A stretch of DNA of 64,000 bases from Bacteroidota bacterium (GTDB lineage: Bacteria; Bacteroidota; Ignavibacteria; Kryptoniales; JAKASW01). The stretch covers positions 1-64,000 of the forward strand of contig JAMCQL010000080.1 in NCBI GenBank assembly GCA_023381615.1. Direction: 5' to 3'. The notes under the pieces are model-generated. The model saw nothing but the letters and a program-made list of their open reading frames with translations. It searched no databases and was not told where the DNA came from. The translations under genes and the position numbers were made by a program. Positions 53,453-61,621 of the stretch are shown here, in pieces (position 1 is the first letter of the stretch; each line of letters opens with the position of its first letter).

Positions 53453-56172
53453 AAAATAGATTTTTATTTCTTCTGCCGATATTCTTTTTATTGATTGGAG
53501 CAGCGCAGTCTTCTTTCGCGCAATCGAACGACGATTGTCTCGCTTGTCATTCCGATTCTACTCTCACGATGACGAAGTCCACCAAAGGCGGATGCGCCTC
53601 TGGCGCAAGTGGCAAGACGATAAGCCTTTATGTCAATGAAAGCGTCTTCAAATCTTCGGTACACAGCGATCTTTCGTGCGTAGATTGTCATGTAGGATTC
53701 GATCCCAACAATATCCCGCACAAGAAGAGCATCACTCCGGTAGACTGCAATAGCTGTCACGAGATTTCGTTTACTGCGAATGGAGAACAACCGAAAGAAT
53801 CTGCGCACGCATCTGTTCAATGCTGCGAATGCCATGGTACACACAACATCCAACCAGCAAACAAGATTGTTACCAGCAAGAAATGTTTATCATGCCATCC
53901 CGCAGAAAAGAAGTTTGTGAATTCGGTTCACGCAAAAGCTAAAATTGGAAATAGAAATTTGACTTGCGAGTCGTGCCACCAGAAAGCCCATGACATAAAA
54001 CTTGTTAGTTTCCTGCGTGGTGTTACGACTGATACTCTCTGCTCGCAATGTCATGAAGACGTGCCCTCCGAAATCAATAACGGAATTCACAAAAAGGTTT
54101 TTGCAAATGGGACATTGACCTGCGTTACCTGTCATACGGCACACGTTGCTCAAATGTCGAAAGATGTGATTTCTGAGAGCGCATGTTTTAAGTGTCACAC
54201 AAATAAGAAACTCTTTAGCGGTATTAATACAAAAGGCGGCGAAGCGCTAACCTCTTTGGTCCAATCTTATCAGCACAGCATCCATGCAGAGTCGCTGAAA
54301 AAAAACGGCAGGGGTGCAACCTGTGTAGATTGCCATGGATCGCATACGATTAAGCCGCCGAGCGACCCCACTTCTCCTGTCAATCGGGCGAATATTGTTT
54401 CAACTTGCGGGAAATGCCATGCCGATGTTGAAAAGCACTATTTAAATTCATCACACGGTCGAGCGTTCAAGAATGGACTCAGTGTTGCTCCTGTCTGCAC
54501 GGATTGCCACAGTGAACACAGTGTTGACTCCATAAGCGATCCGAATTCACCCGTAAGCCGTGCGAACGAGCCAAGGATTTGTCTTGATTGTCACCTTGGC
54601 AACAAAACCGTCTTGAAATTGGTAGGCGTTTCACCGGCATTTCTTGAAAGCATTAAATACAGTGTTCATCTTGTTGCACTCTCGAAGGGAAATCTAAATG
54701 CCGCAACTTGCAGTGATTGCCACGGGGCGCACGAGATGCTACCAGCCGGAAATCCTAAATCGAAGATTTCTAAGAATAATATTCCAACGACCTGTGGCAA
54801 AGCAGGCTGTCATGAAAAAATTATGGTCAAGTACTTCGACGGAATACATGGGAAAGCTCTGCTCAGCGGAAACAAGGATGCTCCAGTCTGCACAAGTTGT
54901 CATGGCGATCATCAGATTCTTGCCCCAAACAATCCGAAGTCTACTGTTTCAAACGCTAACATCGCGCAGGTTTGTTCTAATTGTCACGGGTCAGTAAAAC
55001 TTACTGAGCGTTATGGCCTGCCGTCGCATAGCGTTGGAAGTTATCTTGACAGTTATCATGGCCTTGCAGCACAGGGCGGTATGACCACGGTCGCCAATTG
55101 TGCGAGCTGTCATGGCGCGCATGATATACTGCCGTCCTCTGATCCGAAATCGCCCATTAACAAGGCTAATCTTGCTAAGACTTGCGGAAAATGTCACCCC
55201 GGTGCAGATGCGCAATTTGCAGCAACGCCCGTTCACGTCCTTCCGACTTCGAAGAAGGACCCGTTGCTTTACTGGATTTCTCAAATTTATGTCGTTCTAA
55301 TAATCAGCGTCATCGGCCTAATGTTCATTCATAACGTTTTTGACTTCGGGAAGAAGGCGAAGCGAAAATTGAAGGAACGAAGGAGTCCTATAGCTGAGCA
55401 TAAACACCTGGACAGGAAACTATACGTCAGGATGAGTAAGTCTGAACGCGCGCAGCATATGGCAATGCTCTTGAGCTTCACGCTGCTCGTATTCACAGGC
55501 TTTATGTTGAAGTTTCCGGATTCATGGTGGGTTAAAGCAATTCGTGAAATCGGCGGCGGGGGCGAGCGAGTCTTTGAACTTCGCAGCCTTATCCATCGTA
55601 TCAGTGCCGTCGTGATGATTATGACCACTTTGGTCCACCTTTATTACATACTATTTACTAAGCGCGGACGCCAGTTTATTCGCGATATGTTCCCGAGAAT
55701 AAAAGATGCGAGAGATATTGGTGAAGCAGCGAAGTATTATTTGGGCTTGCAAAATGAGAGACCCAAGTTTGACAGGTTTAGTTACATTGAGAAAACCGAA
55801 TACTGGGCGTTAATCTGGGGAACGATTATCATGGTTGTAACCGGTCTACTTTTGTGGTTCGATAATATTTCTCTCGGGCTTTTCACAAAACTTGGACTTG
55901 ATGCTGCGACTTTGATCCATTATTACGAAGCAATTCTTGCCACTCTTGCGATTTTGGTATGGCACATGTATTTCGTAATTTTCAATCCAGACGTTTATCC
56001 GATGAATCTTGCGTGGCTGTTCGGCACGATAACCGAAGAAGAAATGCTCGAAGAACATCCGCTGGAGCTTGAGAGATTGCAGCAAGAAGAGGAGAAGGCA
56101 GACCAGATTGTCGTCGAAAACGGGAGCAATGAAACCCGAAAGAAAGACGATGAAACAAAGAGAAGCGATTGA
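53449..56172 (+). CDS. Fused 19-heme cytochrome c-cytochrome b protein
   Basis: 907 aa. Signal sequence ends near SFAQ. Eighteen CxxCH motifs (CLACH to CGKCH) and one CGKAGCH (CX4CH) cover residues ~30-600. One TM helix (LLYWISQIYVVLIISVIGLMF) links to a cytochrome b domain (about 660-880; SKSERAQHMAMLLSF, SLIHRISAVVMIMTTLVHLYY, IHYYEAILATLAILVWHMYF). The whole layout equals the two separate genes at 49922 and 51973 joined into one. Related idea: CbcL of Geobacter. The end is acidic and unstructured. It likely couples quinone to periplasmic hemes. Confidence 0.9.
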   Translation: MKNRFLFLLPIFFLLIGAAQSSFAQSNDDCLACHSDSTLTMTKSTKGGCASGASGKTISLYVNESVFKSSVHSDLSCVDCHVGFDPNNIPHKKSITPVDCNSCHEISFTANGEQPKESAHASVQCCECHGTHNIQPANKIVTSKKCLSCHPAEKKFVNSVHAKAKIGNRNLTCESCHQKAHDIKLVSFLRGVTTDTLCSQCHEDVPSEINNGIHKKVFANGTLTCVTCHTAHVAQMSKDVISESACFKCHTNKKLFSGINTKGGEALTSLVQSYQHSIHAESLKKNGRGATCVDCHGSHTIKPPSDPTSPVNRANIVSTCGKCHADVEKHYLNSSHGRAFKNGLSVAPVCTDCHSEHSVDSISDPNSPVSRANEPRICLDCHLGNKTVLKLVGVSPAFLESIKYSVHLVALSKGNLNAATCSDCHGAHEMLPAGNPKSKISKNNIPTTCGKAGCHEKIMVKYFDGIHGKALLSGNKDAPVCTSCHGDHQILAPNNPKSTVSNANIAQVCSNCHGSVKLTERYGLPSHSVGSYLDSYHGLAAQGGMTTVANCASCHGAHDILPSSDPKSPINKANLAKTCGKCHPGADAQFAATPVHVLPTSKKDPLLYWISQIYVVLIISVIGLMFIHNVFDFGKKAKRKLKERRSPIAEHKHLDRKLYVRMSKSERAQHMAMLLSFTLLVFTGFMLKFPDSWWVKAIREIGGGGERVFELRSLIHRISAVVMIMTTLVHLYYILFTKRGRQFIRDMFPRIKDARDIGEAAKYYLGLQNERPKFDRFSYIEKTEYWALIWGTIIMVVTGLLLWFDNISLGLFTKLGLDAATLIHYYEAILATLAILVWHMYFVIFNPDVYPMNLAWLFGTITEEEMLEEHPLELERLQQEEEKADQIVVENGSNETRKKDDETKRSD

Positions 56173-56518
56173 CGATCAATTGAAAACTCACTTCGAATTC
56201 CTCATAAGGAACAAGATAAGCATCATGCTTCAGATGATGTATCTGCATCCCGATGAATTGGTTGATCTTGAGAGCGGTGAGAAATACGTGTGCAGTGTTT
56301 GCGACCTTGAGTATAAACGTTGTGAGGCCGAACCCGATTATAGATGTGAAATTGCGAGAAAACGCGAAACTGAATTCAAAGAACTCGAGCTTGCTTTGAA
56401 AAGATTGAAGGATGGAACATTTGGTTACTGCGAAAACTGTTCGATGTTCATAGGCGCCGAGGAACTAGAAAAAGTGCCTACACGTACTTTCTGCAACGCA
56501 TGCGCAAAGGAAAACTGA
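56129..56518 (+). CDS. DksA/TraR-like zinc-finger protein
   Basis: 129 aa from ATG 56129 (an ATG at 56150 is also possible). It overlaps the end of the fused cytochrome gene by ~44 nt. The zinc finger is YCENCSMF...RTFCNACAKEN, four cysteines. Before it lies a helix (FKELELALKRLKDGTFGYC), the usual DksA/TraR hinge. An extra Cys cluster (CSVCDLEYKRCEAEPDYRC) at about 65-83 is unusual and might bind a metal or sense redox. Confidence 0.8.
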   Translation: MKPERKTMKQREAIDDQLKTHFEFLIRNKISIMLQMMYLHPDELVDLESGEKYVCSVCDLEYKRCEAEPDYRCEIARKRETEFKELELALKRLKDGTFGYCENCSMFIGAEELEKVPTRTFCNACAKEN

Positions 56519-56936
56519 TTGGCATTATGCGTAAGGATATATGGACCGAGCGGGACCAAAGATGATGTTTGACAAAAGTGTCCATAATATGGTATATTCA
56601 AACGAGCTTTTGAGGGCGGACTATGAAGGCCTATCAGAAGCATTTAAACTTTCATCATGGCAGAAAAAAACCGGGAAATGTGTGTCTGTGAAAGTTCCTA
56701 CCGAATCAGCCGATTGTCATATTGAGACTGGAGTGTTCATCTTCCTATTCTTTGGAAAACGCTCTTGTTGTACCCAATATTCTCGGAGACTGGATATATT
56801 TTTTCAGGGAATTCATTCGAGCAATCGAGGCAAAACAATACAAAATTGCGATTCTAAAAGCTGTACGCTTTATAATTACACAAAACAAGAAAAATCCAAA
56901 TCTCTGTCCTTATCAAACTAAAATGGAGGTAACTAA
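56519..56936. other. Leader region of the second c554-like gene, 418 nt
   Basis: Contains a good sigma-70 promoter (56569-56598) and ~340 nt of sequence before the next start. Short open frames (for example 56541-56921) have unconvincing translations. I cannot fold it reliably; a regulatory leader is possible. Confidence 0.5.
56569..56598 (+). promoter_or_regulatory. Near-consensus sigma-70 promoter
   Basis: TTGACA at 56569-56574, an 18-nt spacer and TATATT at 56593-56598. It would drive the c554-like gene and perhaps the conduit operon. Confidence 0.55.
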
Positions 56937-57488
56937 ATGCGAACATTAACATTAGTGGTCATGGCAGTTGTCTTAACTTCGGTTGTCTCGATGGCAGGCG
57001 AAGCCAAGCATCAATATGTCGGCGCGGAAGTGTGCGGCATGTGTCACAAGACTGCAAAGAGTGGTGAGCAGTTCCAGAAATGGCAAGCCAGCAAACACTC
57101 GCAGGCGATGAAGACACTCTCGAGTCCCGAAGCATTGAAGATAGCTCAAGCAAAGGGAATCAAGGGAAAGCCGTCCGAGGCGCCGGAATGTTTAGAGTGC
57201 CACGAGACAGCATACAATGCACCCGCTTCATTGCTTGGCCCGAAGTTTAACAAGGAAGATGGAGTTCAGTGCGAATCCTGTCACGGAGCTGGCGGCGATT
57301 ACAAGACAATGTCTGTTATGAAAGATCGTCAAAAGGCGATTGCAAACGGACTGGTTTTAGTCTCCGTTAGCGACGGCAGCGCAGAAAAACTCTGCGAGAC
57401 ATGCCACAATAAGAGAAGCCCGAACTTCAAGGGATTTGATTTCAAGAAAATGTGGGCGGAGATCGCTCATCCGGTTCCCAAGCAATAG
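56937..57488 (+). CDS. Tetraheme cytochrome c554-like protein
   Basis: 183 aa with a signal peptide (ends near SMAG). Four CxxCH motifs: CGMCH, CLECH, CESCH, CETCH. It shares QFQKWQASKHSQAMKTL, DGVQCESCHGAGGDY and the IAHPVPKQ ending with the c554-like protein at 6003. Strong ribosome site AATGGAGG. Its place between the giant cytochromes and the outer-membrane conduit suggests a periplasmic shuttle. Confidence 0.88.
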   Translation: MRTLTLVVMAVVLTSVVSMAGEAKHQYVGAEVCGMCHKTAKSGEQFQKWQASKHSQAMKTLSSPEALKIAQAKGIKGKPSEAPECLECHETAYNAPASLLGPKFNKEDGVQCESCHGAGGDYKTMSVMKDRQKAIANGLVLVSVSDGSAEKLCETCHNKRSPNFKGFDFKKMWAEIAHPVPKQ

Positions 57489-57564
57489 GAAAATTTAGTA
57501 CCATTTCAAATAATCAGGGTTGTGTTTTGAGGTGAAGGCATTCGATGAATAGAACTGACCTCCC

Positions 57565-57715
57565 CTCGACGAGCCGAGCCGTCGGCTTTATCCCCTTCTT
57601 GATAAGGAGGGGAAATGTAGGGCGCGGACACTGTTCGTGGACGCTTTTTGTCCTCCTTGACAAGGGGAACGCGTCCCGTTGTGTGGGACGCAGAGGGGTG
57701 GTTAAATCAATTGCT
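57565..57715. repeat. Palindromic intergenic repeat
   Basis: Opens with CTCGACGAGCCGAGCCGTCGG (in parts: CTCGACGAGC; CGAGCCGTCGG). TCCCCTTCTT-GAT-AAGGAGGGGA then forms a hairpin, and GTCCTCCTTGACAAGGGGAAC plus GAGGGGTGGTTAA follow. The CCCCTCCTTG...GGGGTGGTTAA wording is that of a dispersed repeat frequent in Bacteroidota genomes. It precedes the conduit operon. Confidence 0.55.
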
Positions 57716-57782
57716 ATCCCAAAAACACAATATTATTTTTTAGAAGTGGTATTAGTTTCATCTCCATAAAGGAAGGTGGATT

Positions 57783-59246
57783 GTGAAAGGTTTTCTGAAA
57801 ATAAGGTCAAAAAGTCAAAGAGGAAATCATCACCTCAATTCTATGAATGATAAGATGACTTCTCGAACGCAAAGTAGGCTTAGCTCCGAAATGCGAACAT
57901 TTGCGCCGAAGGCACATCAGCCTTTGGCTGAGAAGTACACAGCACGTGGCTTTCCAGTCATGTTTCTGGGAATGCTTGTCGTTCTCTTCCTTGCTGGAGA
58001 AGCTTGCGCGCAGTCGGTGAGCGGAAGATTCGTTACGACGTTTTATTCATACCAACAGTATGATACGACGAATGCTTCCAAACTAAGTTTACGCGGCTTT
58101 GAAGCTATGCAGTTGAATTTCGGAACAGGGAATTATCAACTGCATACGTATCTTCTTGCGACAAACGATTTTATTACAAAGCTGCCAAACGACCCACTGC
58201 TGCGCGCAGGAAATTTATACTTAGAGGCGCGTAACCTCGGCGGTATCGTCAATCTGAAATTGGGGCGACAGCCGATATTCCAACGTGTCGGTGTTTCCTC
58301 GTTTGACGGGTTGAGCGCCAACGCAAAATTTTTGAATGACAAAATTGTTCTGGTTGCATTTGGCGGCTCACTTCCGCCGCTTGATGAATCTTTCAAACTT
58401 AACTCGAGCCCCAAAGACAATATGCTTTACGGAGCTCAGGCATATTATTCTCCGTTTGAGAATTTCCGCGTCGGCGGGGCGTATGTTGACAAGACTTTCA
58501 AACCGGAAAGTTACTGGGCATTGAGACGTGATAGTCTTAATGCGCCGACCGACACAAGACTCATCTACATCGATCCTTCGTCGGCTGCAAGCCAGTTTGT
58601 CTCCGGCGATTTGTTCTACTACACACAAAAAGTGTCGGGCTACTTCCGATTGGATTATGATTTGAACTTCGCTCAGTTCAACCGTACCGAAGTTACCTTC
58701 CGCTATTCGCCTTTGACTTCTCTGGCGGCGAATGTCGGCTATTTCCACCGTGATTCGCGATTGCCGTTCAACTCGATCTTTTCGGTCTTCGATCACAGCG
58801 GCACCGATGAATACGATCTCGGATTGACTTACTTGTTCGCGCGAAACGTTAACGCATACGGCTCTTTCAGCAAAATTTATTACACGGGCGATAACTCCAC
58901 GCAGCTCACAATTGGAACGAATATTTATTTGTTCTCACTGAATTATTCTCACAATGAAGGATTTGCGGGCAATTTGAATGGAGTCAGCGCTCAGTTCATC
59001 TATCCATTCTGGGACCGAAAATTTGTTTTGATTGCATCTGCTTCGGCAACTAACTACAAAATATTACAGGAGTTGACTTCGACGAATCGTTTATATAGCG
59101 GTTCGCTTGGTCTATCATTCCGTCCGATCAATCTTCTGTCAATTGATCTGCAGGGACAATATTTGCAGAATCCGGTTTATCGAAACGACTTCCGCGGATA
59201 TTTGCGGGTCAACTATTATTTCTTCAAAAATTTTAATTCGTATTGA
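57783..59246 (+). CDS. Outer-membrane beta-barrel (porin-like) of a cytochrome conduit
   Basis: 487 aa from a GTG at 57783 with AAGGAAGGTGG upstream. A signal sequence appears only at residues ~59-77 (VMFLGMLVVLFLAGEACAQ), so the ATG at 57960 may be the true start (~428 aa). The mature part is rich in alternating aromatic strands (FVTTFYSYQQY, YFRLDYDLNFAQFNRTEVTFRYSPL) and ends in an aromatic residue motif, as barrels do. Two multiheme cytochromes follow in the same operon, the porin-cytochrome arrangement for moving electrons across the outer membrane. Confidence 0.78.
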   Translation: MKGFLKIRSKSQRGNHHLNSMNDKMTSRTQSRLSSEMRTFAPKAHQPLAEKYTARGFPVMFLGMLVVLFLAGEACAQSVSGRFVTTFYSYQQYDTTNASKLSLRGFEAMQLNFGTGNYQLHTYLLATNDFITKLPNDPLLRAGNLYLEARNLGGIVNLKLGRQPIFQRVGVSSFDGLSANAKFLNDKIVLVAFGGSLPPLDESFKLNSSPKDNMLYGAQAYYSPFENFRVGGAYVDKTFKPESYWALRRDSLNAPTDTRLIYIDPSSAASQFVSGDLFYYTQKVSGYFRLDYDLNFAQFNRTEVTFRYSPLTSLAANVGYFHRDSRLPFNSIFSVFDHSGTDEYDLGLTYLFARNVNAYGSFSKIYYTGDNSTQLTIGTNIYLFSLNYSHNEGFAGNLNGVSAQFIYPFWDRKFVLIASASATNYKILQELTSTNRLYSGSLGLSFRPINLLSIDLQGQYLQNPVYRNDFRGYLRVNYYFFKNFNSY

Positions 59247-59258
59247 TAGGGGTGCAGA

Positions 59259-60521
59259 ATGAAAAAGATTAGACTCCTTGGAATTGCCGGTATCGCGGCG
59301 CTTCTGTCCATCTCGAACTTGTTTGCCGTTAAAGATGCTCCGAAAATTGACAATTCAAAACTCATTAAGTTTTCTCATAAGTTCCATCTTGGCAGTGACG
59401 TAGGCGCCGCTTGCACCGACTGTCACACCGCTGTAACGACGAGCACAAAAGAGACGGAGTATTTGCTGCCGACAATGTCTACTTGTTATAACTGTCACGA
59501 CCAATCTTCTACCAAGTGCGAGTTCTGTCATACTTCATCGGACAGCGCAACATATCAAGATCTTGTTCAGACTCCAAGTCCGGTCTATTTTTCGCACAAA
59601 CAGCACGCCGGCGACTTGAAACTGAAATGCGAAACTTGTCACCAAGGTTTGGATAAGGTTGAGTATGCTTCTCAGGCGCCTGATGCACTGCCTAAGATGA
59701 CGGTCTGCACCACCTGTCACGGACAGATTGAGACAAACTACAAGGCTGAAAGCGTCAATTACGTTATTAAGGCTGCTCCTGCCGCATGCGATGCCTGCCA
59801 TAAAGATTTAGCCAACTTAGTTCCTGAATCTCATCGTCACGCCGACTTCATGTCGCAGCACAAAGATTTTGTTAACACCACCGGCCCACAGAACGACTGC
59901 AAATCTTGTCATACTCCGACATCATGTCAAGAGTGTCATGATGCCGCCAATATAGCGAAGGATTTGTCTCCGAGCCAGATTTACGTGCCGTCCACTCCTA
60001 CACTTTCTCCGCTGAATACGCATAAGAAACTGATAATACAAAGAGTACATTCGCTGAATTACCGCTTTACTCATTCAATCGATGCGAAGGGACGGGAAAG
60101 CAATTGCTACACTTGCCACGACGAACGGACATTCTGCGTGAACTGCCACAACTCTGAAGCAAACGGTGACCGCATTAAGCCGGTGTGGCATGATGGCGGA
60201 GACTTTGTGACCTTTGGAGTGGGAAGCGGCGGCGGAAGGCACGCAGAATATGCCAGGAAAGACATTGAAAGTTGTGCAAGCTGCCACGATGTACAAGGCG
60301 CCGATCCAACCTGCATAATGTGTCATAACGATCCTGACGGTATAAAAGGTAACGACCCAAAGACCCATTCTGCGTTCTATATGCACGACGTAGATGGAAG
60401 CTGGCATACAGATCCGGGCGCGGTATGTTATACTTGCCATACGGATCCTAACGCCCATCCGGGTGGAAGACCGGGAGTTGGCTTTTGCGGTTATTGTCAC
60501 GGCAGCAATCCGGGAGATTGA
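59259..60521 (+). CDS. 14-heme periplasmic-type cytochrome c of the conduit
   Basis: 420 aa with signal peptide (ends near NLFA). Fourteen CxxCH motifs: CTDCH, CYNCH, CEFCH, CETCH, CTTCH, CDACH, CKSCH, CQECH, CYTCH, CVNCH, CASCH, CIMCH, CYTCH, CGYCH. Several free His residues (KFSHKFHLG, FSHKQHAG, RRHADF-like) resemble the H..H..C..CH pattern of Geobacter-like conduit cytochromes. It sits 12 nt after the barrel gene and is followed at once by the lipoprotein cytochrome. Confidence 0.88.
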   Translation: MKKIRLLGIAGIAALLSISNLFAVKDAPKIDNSKLIKFSHKFHLGSDVGAACTDCHTAVTTSTKETEYLLPTMSTCYNCHDQSSTKCEFCHTSSDSATYQDLVQTPSPVYFSHKQHAGDLKLKCETCHQGLDKVEYASQAPDALPKMTVCTTCHGQIETNYKAESVNYVIKAAPAACDACHKDLANLVPESHRHADFMSQHKDFVNTTGPQNDCKSCHTPTSCQECHDAANIAKDLSPSQIYVPSTPTLSPLNTHKKLIIQRVHSLNYRFTHSIDAKGRESNCYTCHDERTFCVNCHNSEANGDRIKPVWHDGGDFVTFGVGSGGGRHAEYARKDIESCASCHDVQGADPTCIMCHNDPDGIKGNDPKTHSAFYMHDVDGSWHTDPGAVCYTCHTDPNAHPGGRPGVGFCGYCHGSNPGD

Positions 60522-60523
60522 AG

Positions 60524-61387
60524 ATGAAAAATTACTTTAAAATAGTTTTGGTAGTTGCGGTTGGTTTAGCTTTCAACGCTTGCAGCAAGTTGCAGAATAA
60601 TGTTTTGGCGCCAATACAGCCGCAGGGAAATATCCACCCCATTGGTTGGACACAATTGAGCTCCCCGGATTTTCACGGGACTTATATCAAGACACATAAT
60701 TACGATTTGAGCACCTGCACTTCGTGCCACGGCACCGATTTTAAAGGTGGTATTTCGCAGAAGTCCTGTTACACTTGTCATCAGGGGATTTCCGGACCTC
60801 TATCTTGCAACACATGCCATGGCAGTGCTCTGAATCCGGCGCCTCCTAAAGATCTGGCTGGCGATTCACTCACCACAAGTCCTGGAGTTGGCGCTCATCA
60901 GATACATCTCTCAGGGAGCAGTTTCGCTTCATCTGTTGTCTGTTCATCCTGCCACGTCGTACCGCAGTCGGCCGGTCCCGGAATACATCCTGCCGGGACA
61001 GGGAATGCGTTGATAGTTTTCTCCGGTGTTGCAGTAACGCAGACAAACACACCGGGAACTCGTTTCTATGACAGCACAAAGCCGACTATAGTGCCGACTC
61101 CGTCATTTAATCCGCAAACCTTGCAGTGTTCAAATACCTACTGCCACGGCAATTTCAAGAATGGAAACAATTTCTCGCCGACATGGAATAACGTTGGGAC
61201 AGACCAAGATTCATGCGGAACATGCCACGGCATTCCTCCGAACACACCTGTCCACCAAGGGCAGACGTTGCAGACCTGTTATTATTGTCACGAACCGATG
61301 ATAGGCCCCGGTGGCGTCATACAAGACAGCTCCATGCACGTGAACGGGAAGCTCGAACTCTATGGCAAATCGTTGAGTGTTTGGTGA
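60524..61387 (+). CDS. 7-heme lipoprotein cytochrome c (CxxxxCH family) of the conduit
   Basis: 287 aa from ATG 60524. Lipobox LAFNAC. Six CxxCH (CTSCH, CYTCH, CNTCH, CSSCH, CGTCH, CYYCH) and one CSNTYCH. The block LQCSNTYCHGNFKNG...DSCGTCHGIPPNTPVHQG is the CxxxxCH...CxxCH domain first described in Geobacter outer-membrane cytochromes such as OmcB. With the barrel and the 14-heme protein it forms the expected porin-cytochrome trio; it probably faces the outside. Confidence 0.88.
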   Translation: MKNYFKIVLVVAVGLAFNACSKLQNNVLAPIQPQGNIHPIGWTQLSSPDFHGTYIKTHNYDLSTCTSCHGTDFKGGISQKSCYTCHQGISGPLSCNTCHGSALNPAPPKDLAGDSLTTSPGVGAHQIHLSGSSFASSVVCSSCHVVPQSAGPGIHPAGTGNALIVFSGVAVTQTNTPGTRFYDSTKPTIVPTPSFNPQTLQCSNTYCHGNFKNGNNFSPTWNNVGTDQDSCGTCHGIPPNTPVHQGQTLQTCYYCHEPMIGPGGVIQDSSMHVNGKLELYGKSLSVW

Positions 61388-61454
61388 TCTGCCGCTTTAC
61401 GTTGGCAAACAAATGAGAAAGACGTAGAATACAGCTAAGCGCTGGTTTTCAGAG

Positions 61455-61497
61455 AAGGCAAGGACATGATCCCAATCTGTTCTTGCCTTTTCATTTT
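61455..61497 (+). terminator. Rho-independent terminator of the conduit operon
   Basis: AAGGCAAGGACA pairs with TGTTCTTGCCTT (12 bp including one G-U) around an 11-nt loop, then TTCATTTT. Located ~70 nt after the last cytochrome gene. Confidence 0.8.
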
Positions 61498-61621
61498 ATA
61501 CAAGTTATCGGAATTCTCTTTCCCGCCGAAATTATCTTAGGAGTTACAGGCTTAATGCATTTGTTATTTCCAATTGCTACATTTATTATCAATTTATTCA
61601 CCATTGGAAGAAGCACAAAAG

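Noticed and set aside
56541-56921. 126-codon ORF before the c554-like gene
   Set aside because: Overlaps the promoter and another open frame; composition not protein-like.
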